Shown piece after piece: positions 15,664 through 24,182 of a stretch of 24,576 bases of DNA. The stretch's first letter is position 1. Each line of letters opens with the position of its first letter. The notes beneath the pieces were generated by a model. It had not been told where the DNA came from and did not search any database. It worked only from the letters and a program-made list of their open reading frames with translations. This DNA is from an uncultured Flavobacteriales bacterium (GTDB lineage: Bacteria > Bacteroidota > Bacteroidia > Palsa-965). The stretch lies in assembly GCA_937974275.1 (NCBI GenBank), contig CALJIF010000071.1, positions 1-24,576 of the forward strand, read 5' to 3'. A program made the translations under genes and the position numbers.

Positions 15664-17457
15664 TTACAACTGGAATTTGATCGGAATTTTCTGATCGGTA
15701 CGAACAGGCTGTCCTCCAATTTTACCCGGATTCCATGCCGGCATTGATTTTACAAGACGGATTGCTTCTTTCGTTAATCCCGGACCGTTCTTCACTTCAA
15801 CCGAAGCGCGTACATTAGAAAGGCGACCATCTTTTTCGACAGTTGCAACTATCATAACGGTTCCGGTAATTTCATTCTCACGCTCGTAAGAAGGATACTT
15901 CAGGTTGCGAGAAATGAAAGCAGACATGGCATCATAGCCTCCAACGTATGTTGGTTTTACATCTACGTCATACGTTTGGTAAACAGTGCCGGTTCCCGGA
16001 GTTGGTTCCGGTTGTGGTTTGGTTGTTGGTCCCGGAACGCCTGTTGGACCGGGTGTTGGAGGAACTACCGCCAAACCTTTATCGGCTTCGGCAATCTTAG
16101 TGTCAACAGTGGTGTTTGATGGATCAGCTTGTTTTGCTGCAGTGTAAGCATCCTTCGCTTCTTTCCATTTTTTCTGCTTTAACAGTTTGTCCCCAACCTG
16201 AATCAAGCTATCGGCACGCTTTTTCAAGGCTTCCGCATTTCCTTTATCCAATAGAGACTGCGCAACGGCTTTGTCTGTACTGTCTTTAGTTTTTGCTTCA
16301 GCAATACTGTCGTTCTTGCGAACGGTTTCAAGGCTATCCTTCTTGCGCTTCTCTGCTACAGCAGGATCTTCCTTGCTTCCGCCGGAATTCATAACCACGA
16401 TTACTATTATAGCAACAACAGCGAGCACACCACCGATAATACCAATCATTTTACTGTTACTCTTCTTTGCACTTGGTGGCGCGTCAGCAAGTGCCGCATC
16501 ACTTTGGTAAGTGGGCTTTGGTGTTGGTGTAACCTGAGGATTCGTGCGATCAAATGCAACCGTCTTTTCAAAATCAGGTTGCTGTTCTACTACAACAGTT
16601 TTTTCAAACGGAGCAGGAGCAGCCGGTGTGCGTTCAATGTTTTCAATAGCAGCCAAAAACTCGCGGCAACTTTGGAAACGATCAGCAGGATTTTTAGCGG
16701 TAGCCTTTGCCAAAACTTGCTCCATCGCTGAACTTACAGCGGGATAAACCGTGCTTGCATTCGGTAACGGTTCATTAACGATCTTGTTATAGATCTCATA
16801 CTCCGTTGTTAAATCTTTGTACGGATTCGTTCCGGTTAACAACTGAAAAAACGTAACACCGAGCGAATAGATATCGGAGCGCTGATCTACATTTTCACCT
16901 CGAACTTGTTCAGGACACATGTAATAAATTGTCCCTACCTGTGTTCCTGTTTTCGTCAACTTCTTATCAACCTCCGACAAAAGTTTCGCAATACCGAAAT
17001 CAAGAATCTTACAACGTTCGTCTTTGGTTAATAAAATGTTGGATGGCTTAATATCGCGGTGTACAATTCCCTGATCATGCGCATATGCAAATCCGGTTAA
17101 GATTTGCTTCATTAATTTAAGTGCACGTTCTTCCGGAACAGGACCGGTTACTTTACGGATATAATCATCCAGCGCAGTTCCGTCCACATATTCCATAACG
17201 AGGTACAATCCGTCTGCTTCCTCCAGGTAATCGTACAATGCAACAATTGAAGGATGTTGCAAATGAGCCATCGTAGAAGCTTCTTTTTTAAAACGCTCAC
17301 GAATACTTTGGTTGTTCGCCAATCGTTCGTGCAATGATTTGATGGCCACCATACGGCCCAACTTCACGTGCTCAGCTAGGTACACATTACCCATGCCACC
17401 TTCACCAATCATCTTTTTGATTTCGTAATGTAAAATCTGCTTACCGATTAAACTCAT
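15664..17457 (-). CDS. Ser/Thr protein kinase fused to a TonB C-terminal domain
   Basis: 597 residues. Kinase domain about 11-272: GEGGMGNVY (18-26), Lys40 in VAIK, HRDIKPSN (133-140), DFG (153-155), activation loop LTKTGTQVGT, CPE (181-183). The juxtamembrane stretch carries the repeated phrase FEKTV (284-288 and 296-300). One membrane segment (about 337-355) is followed by a charged helical, TPR-like region (about 365-462), a Pro/Gly/Thr linker (465-492), and a TonB C-terminal domain (about 493-597) with AFISRNLKYPSYERENEI, GTVMIVATVEKDGRLSNV, AIRLVKSMPAWNPGK and IPIKFQL. The TonB part would sit in the periplasm and could contact outer-membrane or cell-wall partners. The kinase catalytic residues are all present. 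It lies 34 bases after the FHA-ABC gene. Confidence 0.93.
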   Translation of the reverse strand: MSLIGKQILHYEIKKMIGEGGMGNVYLAEHVKLGRMVAIKSLHERLANNQSIRERFKKEASTMAHLQHPSIVALYDYLEEADGLYLVMEYVDGTALDDYIRKVTGPVPEERALKLMKQILTGFAYAHDQGIVHRDIKPSNILLTKDERCKILDFGIAKLLSEVDKKLTKTGTQVGTIYYMCPEQVRGENVDQRSDIYSLGVTFFQLLTGTNPYKDLTTEYEIYNKIVNEPLPNASTVYPAVSSAMEQVLAKATAKNPADRFQSCREFLAAIENIERTPAAPAPFEKTVVVEQQPDFEKTVAFDRTNPQVTPTPKPTYQSDAALADAPPSAKKSNSKMIGIIGGVLAVVAIIVIVVMNSGGSKEDPAVAEKRKKDSLETVRKNDSIAEAKTKDSTDKAVAQSLLDKGNAEALKKRADSLIQVGDKLLKQKKWKEAKDAYTAAKQADPSNTTVDTKIAEADKGLAVVPPTPGPTGVPGPTTKPQPEPTPGTGTVYQTYDVDVKPTYVGGYDAMSAFISRNLKYPSYERENEITGTVMIVATVEKDGRLSNVRASVEVKNGPGLTKEAIRLVKSMPAWNPGKIGGQPVRTDQKIPIKFQL

Positions 17458-17491
17458 GTCTTACTGATATTGAATGAATACTGTATTAGTC

Positions 17492-19873
17492 TTATTTGCC
17501 GCCCATTCCCGGGATAGAATCTTTCTTTTTCAATGCCATATAAATTCCTACAATGAAAATCAATGAAATGATCCCAACTGCATAATAGTCTAATGACATT
17601 TCTCCCGCACTTTCAAAACGGTCGGTGTAATCCTTATAAAATTGCTTGTGCAGAATTTCAACTGAACTGACGTTAACCGTATCTGTCACCGGTTCAGGAA
17701 TAATTAACTTGCCCGGATTGGCACTGTCCATCTTAATTTGGGAAGTGTCAATTTTCATGACTTCCGCAACTACGGTGTCTTGCAAAATGCTGAAGCCTTC
17801 AGTTCCCCAACGCGATAATGTCCCGTAACTGATAAATTCAACTACCGGATTTTTAATCTTCGCAACAAGTCCTGCAAGCATAATTTGCGGAATCAATGCT
17901 AAAGGAACCAGCGTCATCACTTTCTCCGCAGTATCTACAACTGCAGATAACAACAAGCCCATTAATGTTGAGCTCAACGCTAATACCAGCATCCAGTTGA
18001 ATGAACCGATCGGATCGTTCCATTCCGGATTATCGCCGGAATAGTTAAGGTAAACGATACCCACAAACAACAACGATTGCACTGCGCTGAAGAATCCTAA
18101 CACGAATAATTTCGACATCATGTATGTCGGAATTAACATGTTGAACATGCGTTCACGTTTGTATATCGGAAGTTCACTTACGATTTCACGCGCTGCATTA
18201 TTCGCTCCAAACCAAATAGCGCAGATAGCCATCAAGAACGGAACCGATTGCACGACGTCTTTGAAGATCAAACAAATCAGGCCGGCAATAATCGGCGCTT
18301 GCGCAATCATGATAATAGTATTAACACGATCGTTTGTCTTGATTTTGAAATAACGCGCGGTTAACCAACGCAACTGATCGAACCAAGAAACTTTGGTACG
18401 CGCAGGTTTTTCTGCAGGCGGTTCCGGAACAACGTCAGGATGCGGATGCTCGCGCTCGTATTTTTCAATCCACGGCTTCGAACGATCTCCCGCGATGTTA
18501 GCATAAACATCAACGGAATTTTTAACGTTGAAGTAATTCTTGTAACCGTCGGTACTGCCATAGTACACCAGGTGTCCGCCTTCTGCAAGGAACATCACGG
18601 AATCCATGTAGTTCAAGTCTTCCGGCTTGTGCGTAACCATAACAACGGTGGTGCCGCGTTGTGCTAATCCGCGCAGAATGCCTAAAAATTCTTCAATCGT
18701 TTGCGGATCAAGTGGAGAAGTAGGTTCGTCCAAAAAGATCACCAATGGATCAGTAAGCAACTCAACAGCAATTGAAACACGTTTGCGCTGGCCTCCGGAA
18801 ATTTTTCCTACCAGATTTTTGCGAATGTGTGCAATGTTCAGATCCTGCAAAACCTGATCAATTTTTTCTGCAATTAATTCCGGGTTCGCATTTTGTAATC
18901 GCAATCGCGCTGCATAGTATAACGATTGTTCCACCGTCAATTCACGGTGTACAATATCATCCTGCGGAACATATCCGATTTGTGTTTTTAAGAATTCATA
19001 ATTCTGAATTAATTCCAGATCGAATAAATAAACAGCACCACTCGTGATAGGAGCATCGCCGTTCAACGCTTTCATCAATGTGGATTTACCGCATCCCGAA
19101 GGACCCATAATTCCCATTAATGAACGCGACGGAATAGTAAAGGACATTTCTTTCAATCCTTTATATCCGTTCGGATAAGCTTTTTCAATACGCTCTGCAC
19201 GTATCGCGACATCTTTCGAAATGTCTTTCGCTTCTCCTTTTAATTTCATTTTGAAGCGACCTACCAAAATCACATCTCGCTCCGTGACTTTAGTGGCGCC
19301 CGTAATGCGCTTCCCGTTAACATAAGTGCCGTTCAGTGAATTCAGATCTTTAACCTGAAAACTGCCGTCACTTAGTTTTTCTATTGCTGCATGACGACGA
19401 CTAACCGACGCATGATTGAAAACAATATCACACTCTGCATTACGTCCAATTACGACAACATTTTTGTTGGCGAACTTGTCCATGATGTTCGTGTGTTCGC
19501 CGGTAGATTTATCATCCACCGCAGCACCTGCAGCATTATACTGTGATTCGTCGCCGTTAACCAATAAGCGCAATGACTTGTTGCCGGAAAACCAGATTTC
19601 ATCACCCGGGTTTATTTTTACCGGAACACCAACATTTAAACGATTGCCGTTTACAAACGTACCGTTGGAACTTCCGATGTCCTGTAACAATAATTGTCCC
19701 TGCGTGTCACAAATAATTTGTGCATGCTGACGGGAGACCGTGTTGTCCGGAATTAAAATATCTACCTGACCTTCTGCTTTACCGATGGTCAGTACAAGAT
19801 GCGATCCTTTAATCAGTTTTACTTTACGCAGTAACTGATTTCCGGCGACGAATAACAGTTTGATTTCGCTCAT
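17492..19873 (-). CDS. FHA-FHA-ABC transporter fusion (ATPase plus ABC-2 permease)
   Basis: 793 residues. FHA domain 1 (about 1-105) has SRQH (47-50) and SSNGTFVNG, but Lys32 replaces the usual Arg of the GR motif. FHA domain 2 (about 125-212) is canonical, with IGR (142-144), SRRH (158-161) and NGTYVNG. The ABC ATPase (about 222-460) is complete: Walker A GPSGCGKST (257-265), signature ISGGQ (358-362), Walker B VIFLDEPTS (378-386) and switch His415. The D-loop is SPLD, not SGLD. The permease part (about 515-781) has six membrane segments of the ABC-2/ABCG type with a large external loop before the last. FHA domains bind phosphothreonine, so transport is likely gated by the neighbouring kinases. 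The domain order matches mycobacterial Rv1747. The substrate is unknown. Confidence 0.95.
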   Translation of the reverse strand: MSEIKLLFVAGNQLLRKVKLIKGSHLVLTIGKAEGQVDILIPDNTVSRQHAQIICDTQGQLLLQDIGSSNGTFVNGNRLNVGVPVKINPGDEIWFSGNKSLRLLVNGDESQYNAAGAAVDDKSTGEHTNIMDKFANKNVVVIGRNAECDIVFNHASVSRRHAAIEKLSDGSFQVKDLNSLNGTYVNGKRITGATKVTERDVILVGRFKMKLKGEAKDISKDVAIRAERIEKAYPNGYKGLKEMSFTIPSRSLMGIMGPSGCGKSTLMKALNGDAPITSGAVYLFDLELIQNYEFLKTQIGYVPQDDIVHRELTVEQSLYYAARLRLQNANPELIAEKIDQVLQDLNIAHIRKNLVGKISGGQRKRVSIAVELLTDPLVIFLDEPTSPLDPQTIEEFLGILRGLAQRGTTVVMVTHKPEDLNYMDSVMFLAEGGHLVYYGSTDGYKNYFNVKNSVDVYANIAGDRSKPWIEKYEREHPHPDVVPEPPAEKPARTKVSWFDQLRWLTARYFKIKTNDRVNTIIMIAQAPIIAGLICLIFKDVVQSVPFLMAICAIWFGANNAAREIVSELPIYKRERMFNMLIPTYMMSKLFVLGFFSAVQSLLFVGIVYLNYSGDNPEWNDPIGSFNWMLVLALSSTLMGLLLSAVVDTAEKVMTLVPLALIPQIMLAGLVAKIKNPVVEFISYGTLSRWGTEGFSILQDTVVAEVMKIDTSQIKMDSANPGKLIIPEPVTDTVNVSSVEILHKQFYKDYTDRFESAGEMSLDYYAVGIISLIFIVGIYMALKKKDSIPGMGGK

Positions 19874-19875
19874 TT

Positions 19876-20778
19876 TTATTTACCGCTGGTAATCGTGATT
19901 TCGTTGGTTGATGGTTTGTACTTAAAGCTGGTAGAAATTGGAACGGTAATTTGATAATCGTCCACAAGTACATCAGCTTGCCCGTCTACGAAGTATTCAA
20001 AATCTCCGCTGATCACGGAAGTGGCTCCGCTTACTGCAGTATATAAATTATTTACCGCAAGATCGCCCGCAACATCACCTTCTTCGCCCGGCTTCAATTT
20101 GTTAGGCTGTTTCCCTAACCATTCACCTACACGCTTCTTGTAATCTTTATCAGCGAACACATCAATCCAAACGTTCTTAATCTGAACATCTAAAGGCAGT
20201 GTATTTTTCAAGTGAACTTTAAAATCGAAAGTGCTGGTTGTTGCTTCTGCCTTTTTCAATTTCACTTCATTCAAAGTCACCGAATTGTTTCCAAGACCAT
20301 CTTCAATCAACATCGGAACAAAATCTTTCGGACGGAAATAAATACGTGTCTTCTCCGATTTATTTGATCCGAACATGCTGAATTTACCTTCCACCTGAAT
20401 GTCGAATGCAATGGAATCTTTAGTTTTCATCAGCGTTGGCAAATCATTGCGCATTGCAGCAAGATGAAACTCAATGTTAAGGCCGATAGTATCTGATGAT
20501 TTTCTTTTTAATGAAACATCATCAACGCCTTTGGTTTCACCGATCAGAGAATCTTTGTAGTACAATTTGACAACTAGATCTTTTCCTTTGATAGAAAAGA
20601 AATTGTCATTACGAACGATGATGCTCGTGCGGGCAATAAACCCGCGATCTGTGCGATCAACCACTTCAAGATTAATAGCTTTCTCGAAGTTGGGATATTT
20701 GAACATGGCAAATAATGCGCCTACGATTACAGCGATAAGGCCAACGTTCAATACGATAAGTTTAGTTCTATTGTTCAT
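19876..20778 (-). CDS. Membrane-anchored protein with tandem LEA14/WHy-like domains
   Basis: 300 residues. One N-terminal membrane segment (about 7-26) without a clear cleavage site is followed by two beta-rich domains (about 35-150 and 160-290). Patterns such as RTSIIVRNDNFFSIKGKDLVVKLYY and STFDFKVHLKNTLPLDVQIKNV are typical of LEA type 2 (WHy) domains. These Ig-like folds occur in stress and lipid-associated proteins; in bacteria they are often anchored in the inner membrane and face the periplasm. I assign the family by pattern only. Spacing is 2 bases to the genes on both sides, so it is surely co-expressed with the FHA-protease and FHA-ABC genes, and may be a periplasmic adaptor or substrate carrier for the ABC transporter. 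Confidence 0.72.
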   Translation of the reverse strand: MNNRTKLIVLNVGLIAVIVGALFAMFKYPNFEKAINLEVVDRTDRGFIARTSIIVRNDNFFSIKGKDLVVKLYYKDSLIGETKGVDDVSLKRKSSDTIGLNIEFHLAAMRNDLPTLMKTKDSIAFDIQVEGKFSMFGSNKSEKTRIYFRPKDFVPMLIEDGLGNNSVTLNEVKLKKAEATTSTFDFKVHLKNTLPLDVQIKNVWIDVFADKDYKKRVGEWLGKQPNKLKPGEEGDVAGDLAVNNLYTAVSGATSVISGDFEYFVDGQADVLVDDYQITVPISTSFKYKPSTNEITITSGK

Positions 20779-20780
20779 TA

Positions 20781-22148
20781 TTAGGGGCAGTTATATTTAT
20801 AATTCGATAACATATGGTTGCGGATACAAACCGCGCGCTTGTTGGAGTATGGGTGAGAACGGAAAATGTTATCCAGGGGATCGTATTCCGGATTTCCGTC
20901 AGCTTCGTGCATACGCTCCCACAAACCGATTCCTACACATGGGTCCCATCCACACTTCATGCACAGGTCAGAACCCCACAAGTCGCAGTGTGATTCATTT
21001 TCCTGATTAAATGAAGTTGTTACGATGGACTCCAGCATTTGTGCGCCCATTCCAATTTCGTTATTGCCAAATGTCTGTTCGAACCATTTGTTCTTCTGAA
21101 TATGTTGACGAATGTGGCCTAACTGGTTGTGACCAATTTCATGTCCTAAGATCGCAGCAATCTCATCATCATTTTTGCAGAAGTCGATAATGCCGGTGTA
21201 GATGAAAACTTGTCCGCCTGCCGTGAATGCATTCAATACATTGTCATCAACTACGTGGATTTCGTAAGTCATTCCATAAGGATTCGGAATGTTTTGCACC
21301 AGCTTGTTAAAGATGCGCTGCACACGTGCAACAACAGAACCGCTTTCTACAATGGTTGCTGTTTTAAACATTTCATCTTTAATGGACTGACCAACTTCCA
21401 ATTCTTCTTCCAAAGTCACTTCAATTCCTGAACCTTCGATAGTTTCTTTTTCGAAACCACGAATGATGTCCAGAATACTGCCGGTGCCCATATCATTCTC
21501 GTCTTTCAAACAGGAGAAGTCATATACGATCTCTGAACCTGCCGGCTCTTCAACCACAACAACTTCCGGTTCCTGATTAGGTTCAGTAGGTTGTTGTTCA
21601 ATTTCTTTCTTGCGTTTTTCGCCTTTAGCAGGAGGTGCAGGTGCTTCTGCTTTGTGCCCCTTTTCATCGCGCATTACATCTGTTTTCGGCAAATCTTTTT
21701 TCTTCAGCACTTCCGACTTTTTCAAATCGCTATCATCACCGGCTCCGCTTTCATTGACGAAATACATCACCAGGAATAAAGCGATCACCGCACCCATCGA
21801 CATGATGGCACTACGCATAAAGTTGCCCTGAGCAGCAGGTGCTTTTTTCGGTGCAGACTTCGGCGGCGTAAAGGCACGCGTTTTATCGAGGTTAGCTTGT
21901 TTCAAACCTGACGCGTGTTTCTCCCAATCTAATTGGGCTTCACCAAGCTTTACTACATCGCCGGCAACTAAGAATACGCTTTCGGTAATTTTTTTACCAT
22001 TCACATACGTGCCCGATGTGGAGTTGAGGTCGGTGAGGAAGATATTTCCATCATCGTCCAGGAAGATCTCCGCATGCTTACGACTTACCGTAGCATCATT
22101 GAGAACAACGTCATTTTCGGCATCCCTGCCGATTCGAATCATTTTCAT
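20781..22148 (-). CDS. FHA domain-TM-M48 zinc metalloprotease fusion
   Basis: 455 residues. The N-terminal FHA domain (about 1-78) has IGR (6-8), SRKH (22-25) and SGTYVNG. A Thr-containing motif, LDKTRAF (87-93), lies just before one membrane segment (about 113-131). A Lys/Glu/Pro-rich linker (about 135-205) precedes an M48 peptidase domain (about 260-455) with the zinc motif HEIGH (336-340), downstream Glu in NQENESHCD (381-389; Glu385 probable third ligand) and RSHPYSNKRA (430-439), the family's usual HP motif. By membrane topology the FHA part is cytoplasmic and the protease periplasmic, like BepA/LoiP-type quality-control proteases in location. The stop/start overlap (ATGA, 22145-22148) couples it to the upstream FHA membrane protein. 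Confidence 0.93.
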   Translation of the reverse strand: MKMIRIGRDAENDVVLNDATVSRKHAEIFLDDDGNIFLTDLNSTSGTYVNGKKITESVFLVAGDVVKLGEAQLDWEKHASGLKQANLDKTRAFTPPKSAPKKAPAAQGNFMRSAIMSMGAVIALFLVMYFVNESGAGDDSDLKKSEVLKKKDLPKTDVMRDEKGHKAEAPAPPAKGEKRKKEIEQQPTEPNQEPEVVVVEEPAGSEIVYDFSCLKDENDMGTGSILDIIRGFEKETIEGSGIEVTLEEELEVGQSIKDEMFKTATIVESGSVVARVQRIFNKLVQNIPNPYGMTYEIHVVDDNVLNAFTAGGQVFIYTGIIDFCKNDDEIAAILGHEIGHNQLGHIRQHIQKNKWFEQTFGNNEIGMGAQMLESIVTTSFNQENESHCDLWGSDLCMKCGWDPCVGIGLWERMHEADGNPEYDPLDNIFRSHPYSNKRAVCIRNHMLSNYKYNCP

Positions 22149-23362
22149 CTTGTTGGAGTTTGATTAAGGGTTGTTTTTCCGGTTAATTGAGAACTTAAAA
22201 ATAAGGTTATTACTCCAATGATAAACACCCAGCATCCTGGGCCGGAGTTACTTTCTTCGGATGTAATATTAAAAACGCCGGCAAAACCTAATGTTTCGTG
22301 GCCTGCGAATACTACAGTTAATGCTGAAATACCGCCCCAAAGCGCAAATGCCGGTCGTAGATCTTTCCCTCGCGCCGAACCGGGGAAATAATAGCGCACC
22401 AATGTGAAAAACAAAGCACCGTAAAGCAGTAACCAAATCAGGCGAAAGATAAGTCCTCCATATTCGTTCCCGCCACCTATCAGGGATGTCATTAATGTGA
22501 AACCACTCAGATGAATAATTCCGGGATGTCCGCTCCAGTGCTCAATGGTAAACCACATGGGCAGGTTGCTGAAAAACAGAAACGTTAATAATGCCATAAC
22601 TATAAATTCGATTTGCAAATAAAATTCCTGTTCAACCGGAAATACACGATTCAAAATAGCTCCTGCAACAAGCAGCGATAAAATAATCAAACCATATCCC
22701 GCACCTAACAATGGAGTCGCAGTATCAACTTCTTCGGTAGATGCAGTTAAAATCAACACGGTTAATAGTCCTTGCATACATAAACCCGCCCAGGGCAAAA
22801 AGTGACGCATCGGCAATTTACGGCCCCAAGGAGTTGCACCAAAAATTGTTAAGCCGATGGCCAGGCATAAGATGATTCCTGACGCTGCAATTAAACCCGA
22901 GTATCCCGAAAGCGCCGCTACAGGCTCGTCCCCCAACAAATTAATAATTAATGAAATCAGCGAATCATATGCTTTGCCTGATGTTGAGTAGTACGGCAAC
23001 AGTACACTTATTGCGGCAACTATTCCGGATATCATTAATGCAGCCGGTACTCCATCTTTTTCGGTTGACACCTGTGCCGATGCTGTCGGAGGAATAACAA
23101 TATCAGGTTGCGAGGTAGATGTTTTGAAATAATTTTTCCAGGGCAAAACAGAGTTGCCGGCTTTAACGATGTCGTTATCCTCCAACATCACAGAGCCGTT
23201 GATTTTTCGCCCATTTACAAATGTGCCGTTACCCGATTCCAAATCAGTTAAAAAAACGTGCCCTTCATCATCACGGAATAATTCCAGATGATAACGTGAA
23301 ACCGACGTGTCTTGCAACACGATGTCATTTTCACGGGCGCGTCCTACTTTAACTAATTTCAT
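22145..23362 (-). CDS. FHA domain fused to a polytopic membrane domain (unknown function)
   Basis: 405 residues. The FHA domain (about 1-78) is canonical: VGR (6-8), SRYH (22-25), NGTFVNG (45-51). After a Ser/Thr/Pro linker (79-103) come about eight hydrophobic segments (near 105-125, 151-174, 187-206, 217-239, 249-267, 303-322, 338-355, 377-393). I recognise no transporter, enzyme or channel motif in this part. The FHA domain faces the cytoplasm and should bind phosphothreonine made by the adjacent kinases. It is coupled by 4-base ATGA overlaps to the kinase gene before it and the FHA-protease gene after it. It could be a membrane scaffold or a transporter subunit. Confidence 0.85.
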   Translation of the reverse strand: MKLVKVGRARENDIVLQDTSVSRYHLELFRDDEGHVFLTDLESGNGTFVNGRKINGSVMLEDNDIVKAGNSVLPWKNYFKTSTSQPDIVIPPTASAQVSTEKDGVPAALMISGIVAAISVLLPYYSTSGKAYDSLISLIINLLGDEPVAALSGYSGLIAASGIILCLAIGLTIFGATPWGRKLPMRHFLPWAGLCMQGLLTVLILTASTEEVDTATPLLGAGYGLIILSLLVAGAILNRVFPVEQEFYLQIEFIVMALLTFLFFSNLPMWFTIEHWSGHPGIIHLSGFTLMTSLIGGGNEYGGLIFRLIWLLLYGALFFTLVRYYFPGSARGKDLRPAFALWGGISALTVVFAGHETLGFAGVFNITSEESNSGPGCWVFIIGVITLFLSSQLTGKTTLNQTPTR

Positions 23363-24168
23363 ATTAATGGACTTAACGCATTTTTAAAATCTGTGCACGT
23401 TTGAAAACGATGTTCCGGTTGTTTCATCGTTGCTTTGCGCACAATAGCAGCAATCGTAGGCGACAAATCTTTGCGGATATTACGCACATCGGCAATTTGT
23501 TCTTGCATTACTGCTTTGAACACATCATCACGCCCTGTTGAGTTCGGAAATGGTGTTTGTGTGGTGAGCAACTGAAATAAAGTCACGCCCAGCGAATAGA
23601 TATCCGATAAAGTACTTACTGCTTTCCCCGAAATCTGTTCCGGGCTCATGTAAACAGGACTTCCCATAATTTTTTCGGGATTTCCTTCCTGCAACGTATG
23701 CGCAATACCGAAGTCAAGTACTTTGATTTCTCCGGCGTTCGTAATCATTATGTTCAACGGTTTCAAGTCGAGGTGAATGACATCCTGTGAATGAGCATAC
23801 GCAATTGCATCCAACACCTCACACATCATCGCAGCAGCAACAGATTCCGGCAAGGGTCCCGAAACTTTATTAATATAATCTTCCAGATTTATACCGTCCA
23901 CAAACTCCATCACCAAATAAACGGCTTCACCGCCGTCAATAAAATCAACGAGGCGAACAATGTTCGGATGATTTAAGTATAAATATCGATTAGCTTCTTC
24001 TTTAAATTTCCTACGCACAAATTCATTATTCCGAAATCCTGTGCGCAGCTCTTTTACCGCAACAGGAAATCCCGTGTGCAAATCAACTCCCTGATACACG
24101 ATAGCCGTGCCACCCGTGGAAAGCTGGCCAACGATTTCGTATTGAGAGGTGATTTTATTTAAAAGCAT
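23359..24168 (-). CDS. Soluble Ser/Thr protein kinase with HLD catalytic motif
   Basis: 269 residues, essentially only a Hanks-type kinase domain with no membrane segment. Seen: Gly-rich loop STGGTAIVY (17-25), Lys39 in VAVKE, HLDLKPLN (132-139) with catalytic Asp134, DFG (152-154), SPE (175-177), and the C-lobe motif DIYSLGVTLFQLL. The HRD Arg is Leu, so this is a non-RD kinase, and the activation loop is shorter than in the two kinases downstream, without their TKTGTQ stretch. Non-RD kinases are usually not controlled by activation-loop phosphorylation. It starts 14 bases after the stop of the collagen-like gene and shares an ATGA overlap with the FHA membrane-protein gene. It is probably the cytoplasmic kinase that phosphorylates FHA ligands of the cluster. 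Confidence 0.93.
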   Translation of the reverse strand: MLLNKITSQYEIVGQLSTGGTAIVYQGVDLHTGFPVAVKELRTGFRNNEFVRRKFKEEANRYLYLNHPNIVRLVDFIDGGEAVYLVMEFVDGINLEDYINKVSGPLPESVAAAMMCEVLDAIAYAHSQDVIHLDLKPLNIMITNAGEIKVLDFGIAHTLQEGNPEKIMGSPVYMSPEQISGKAVSTLSDIYSLGVTLFQLLTTQTPFPNSTGRDDVFKAVMQEQIADVRNIRKDLSPTIAAIVRKATMKQPEHRFQTCTDFKNALSPLI

Positions 24169-24182
24169 AGGGGATAGTTAAT

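Noticed and set aside
20567..21010. Plus-strand frame of 147 codons
   Set aside because: Antisense to the LEA14-like and FHA-M48 genes; it spans their junction and shows no protein-like pattern.
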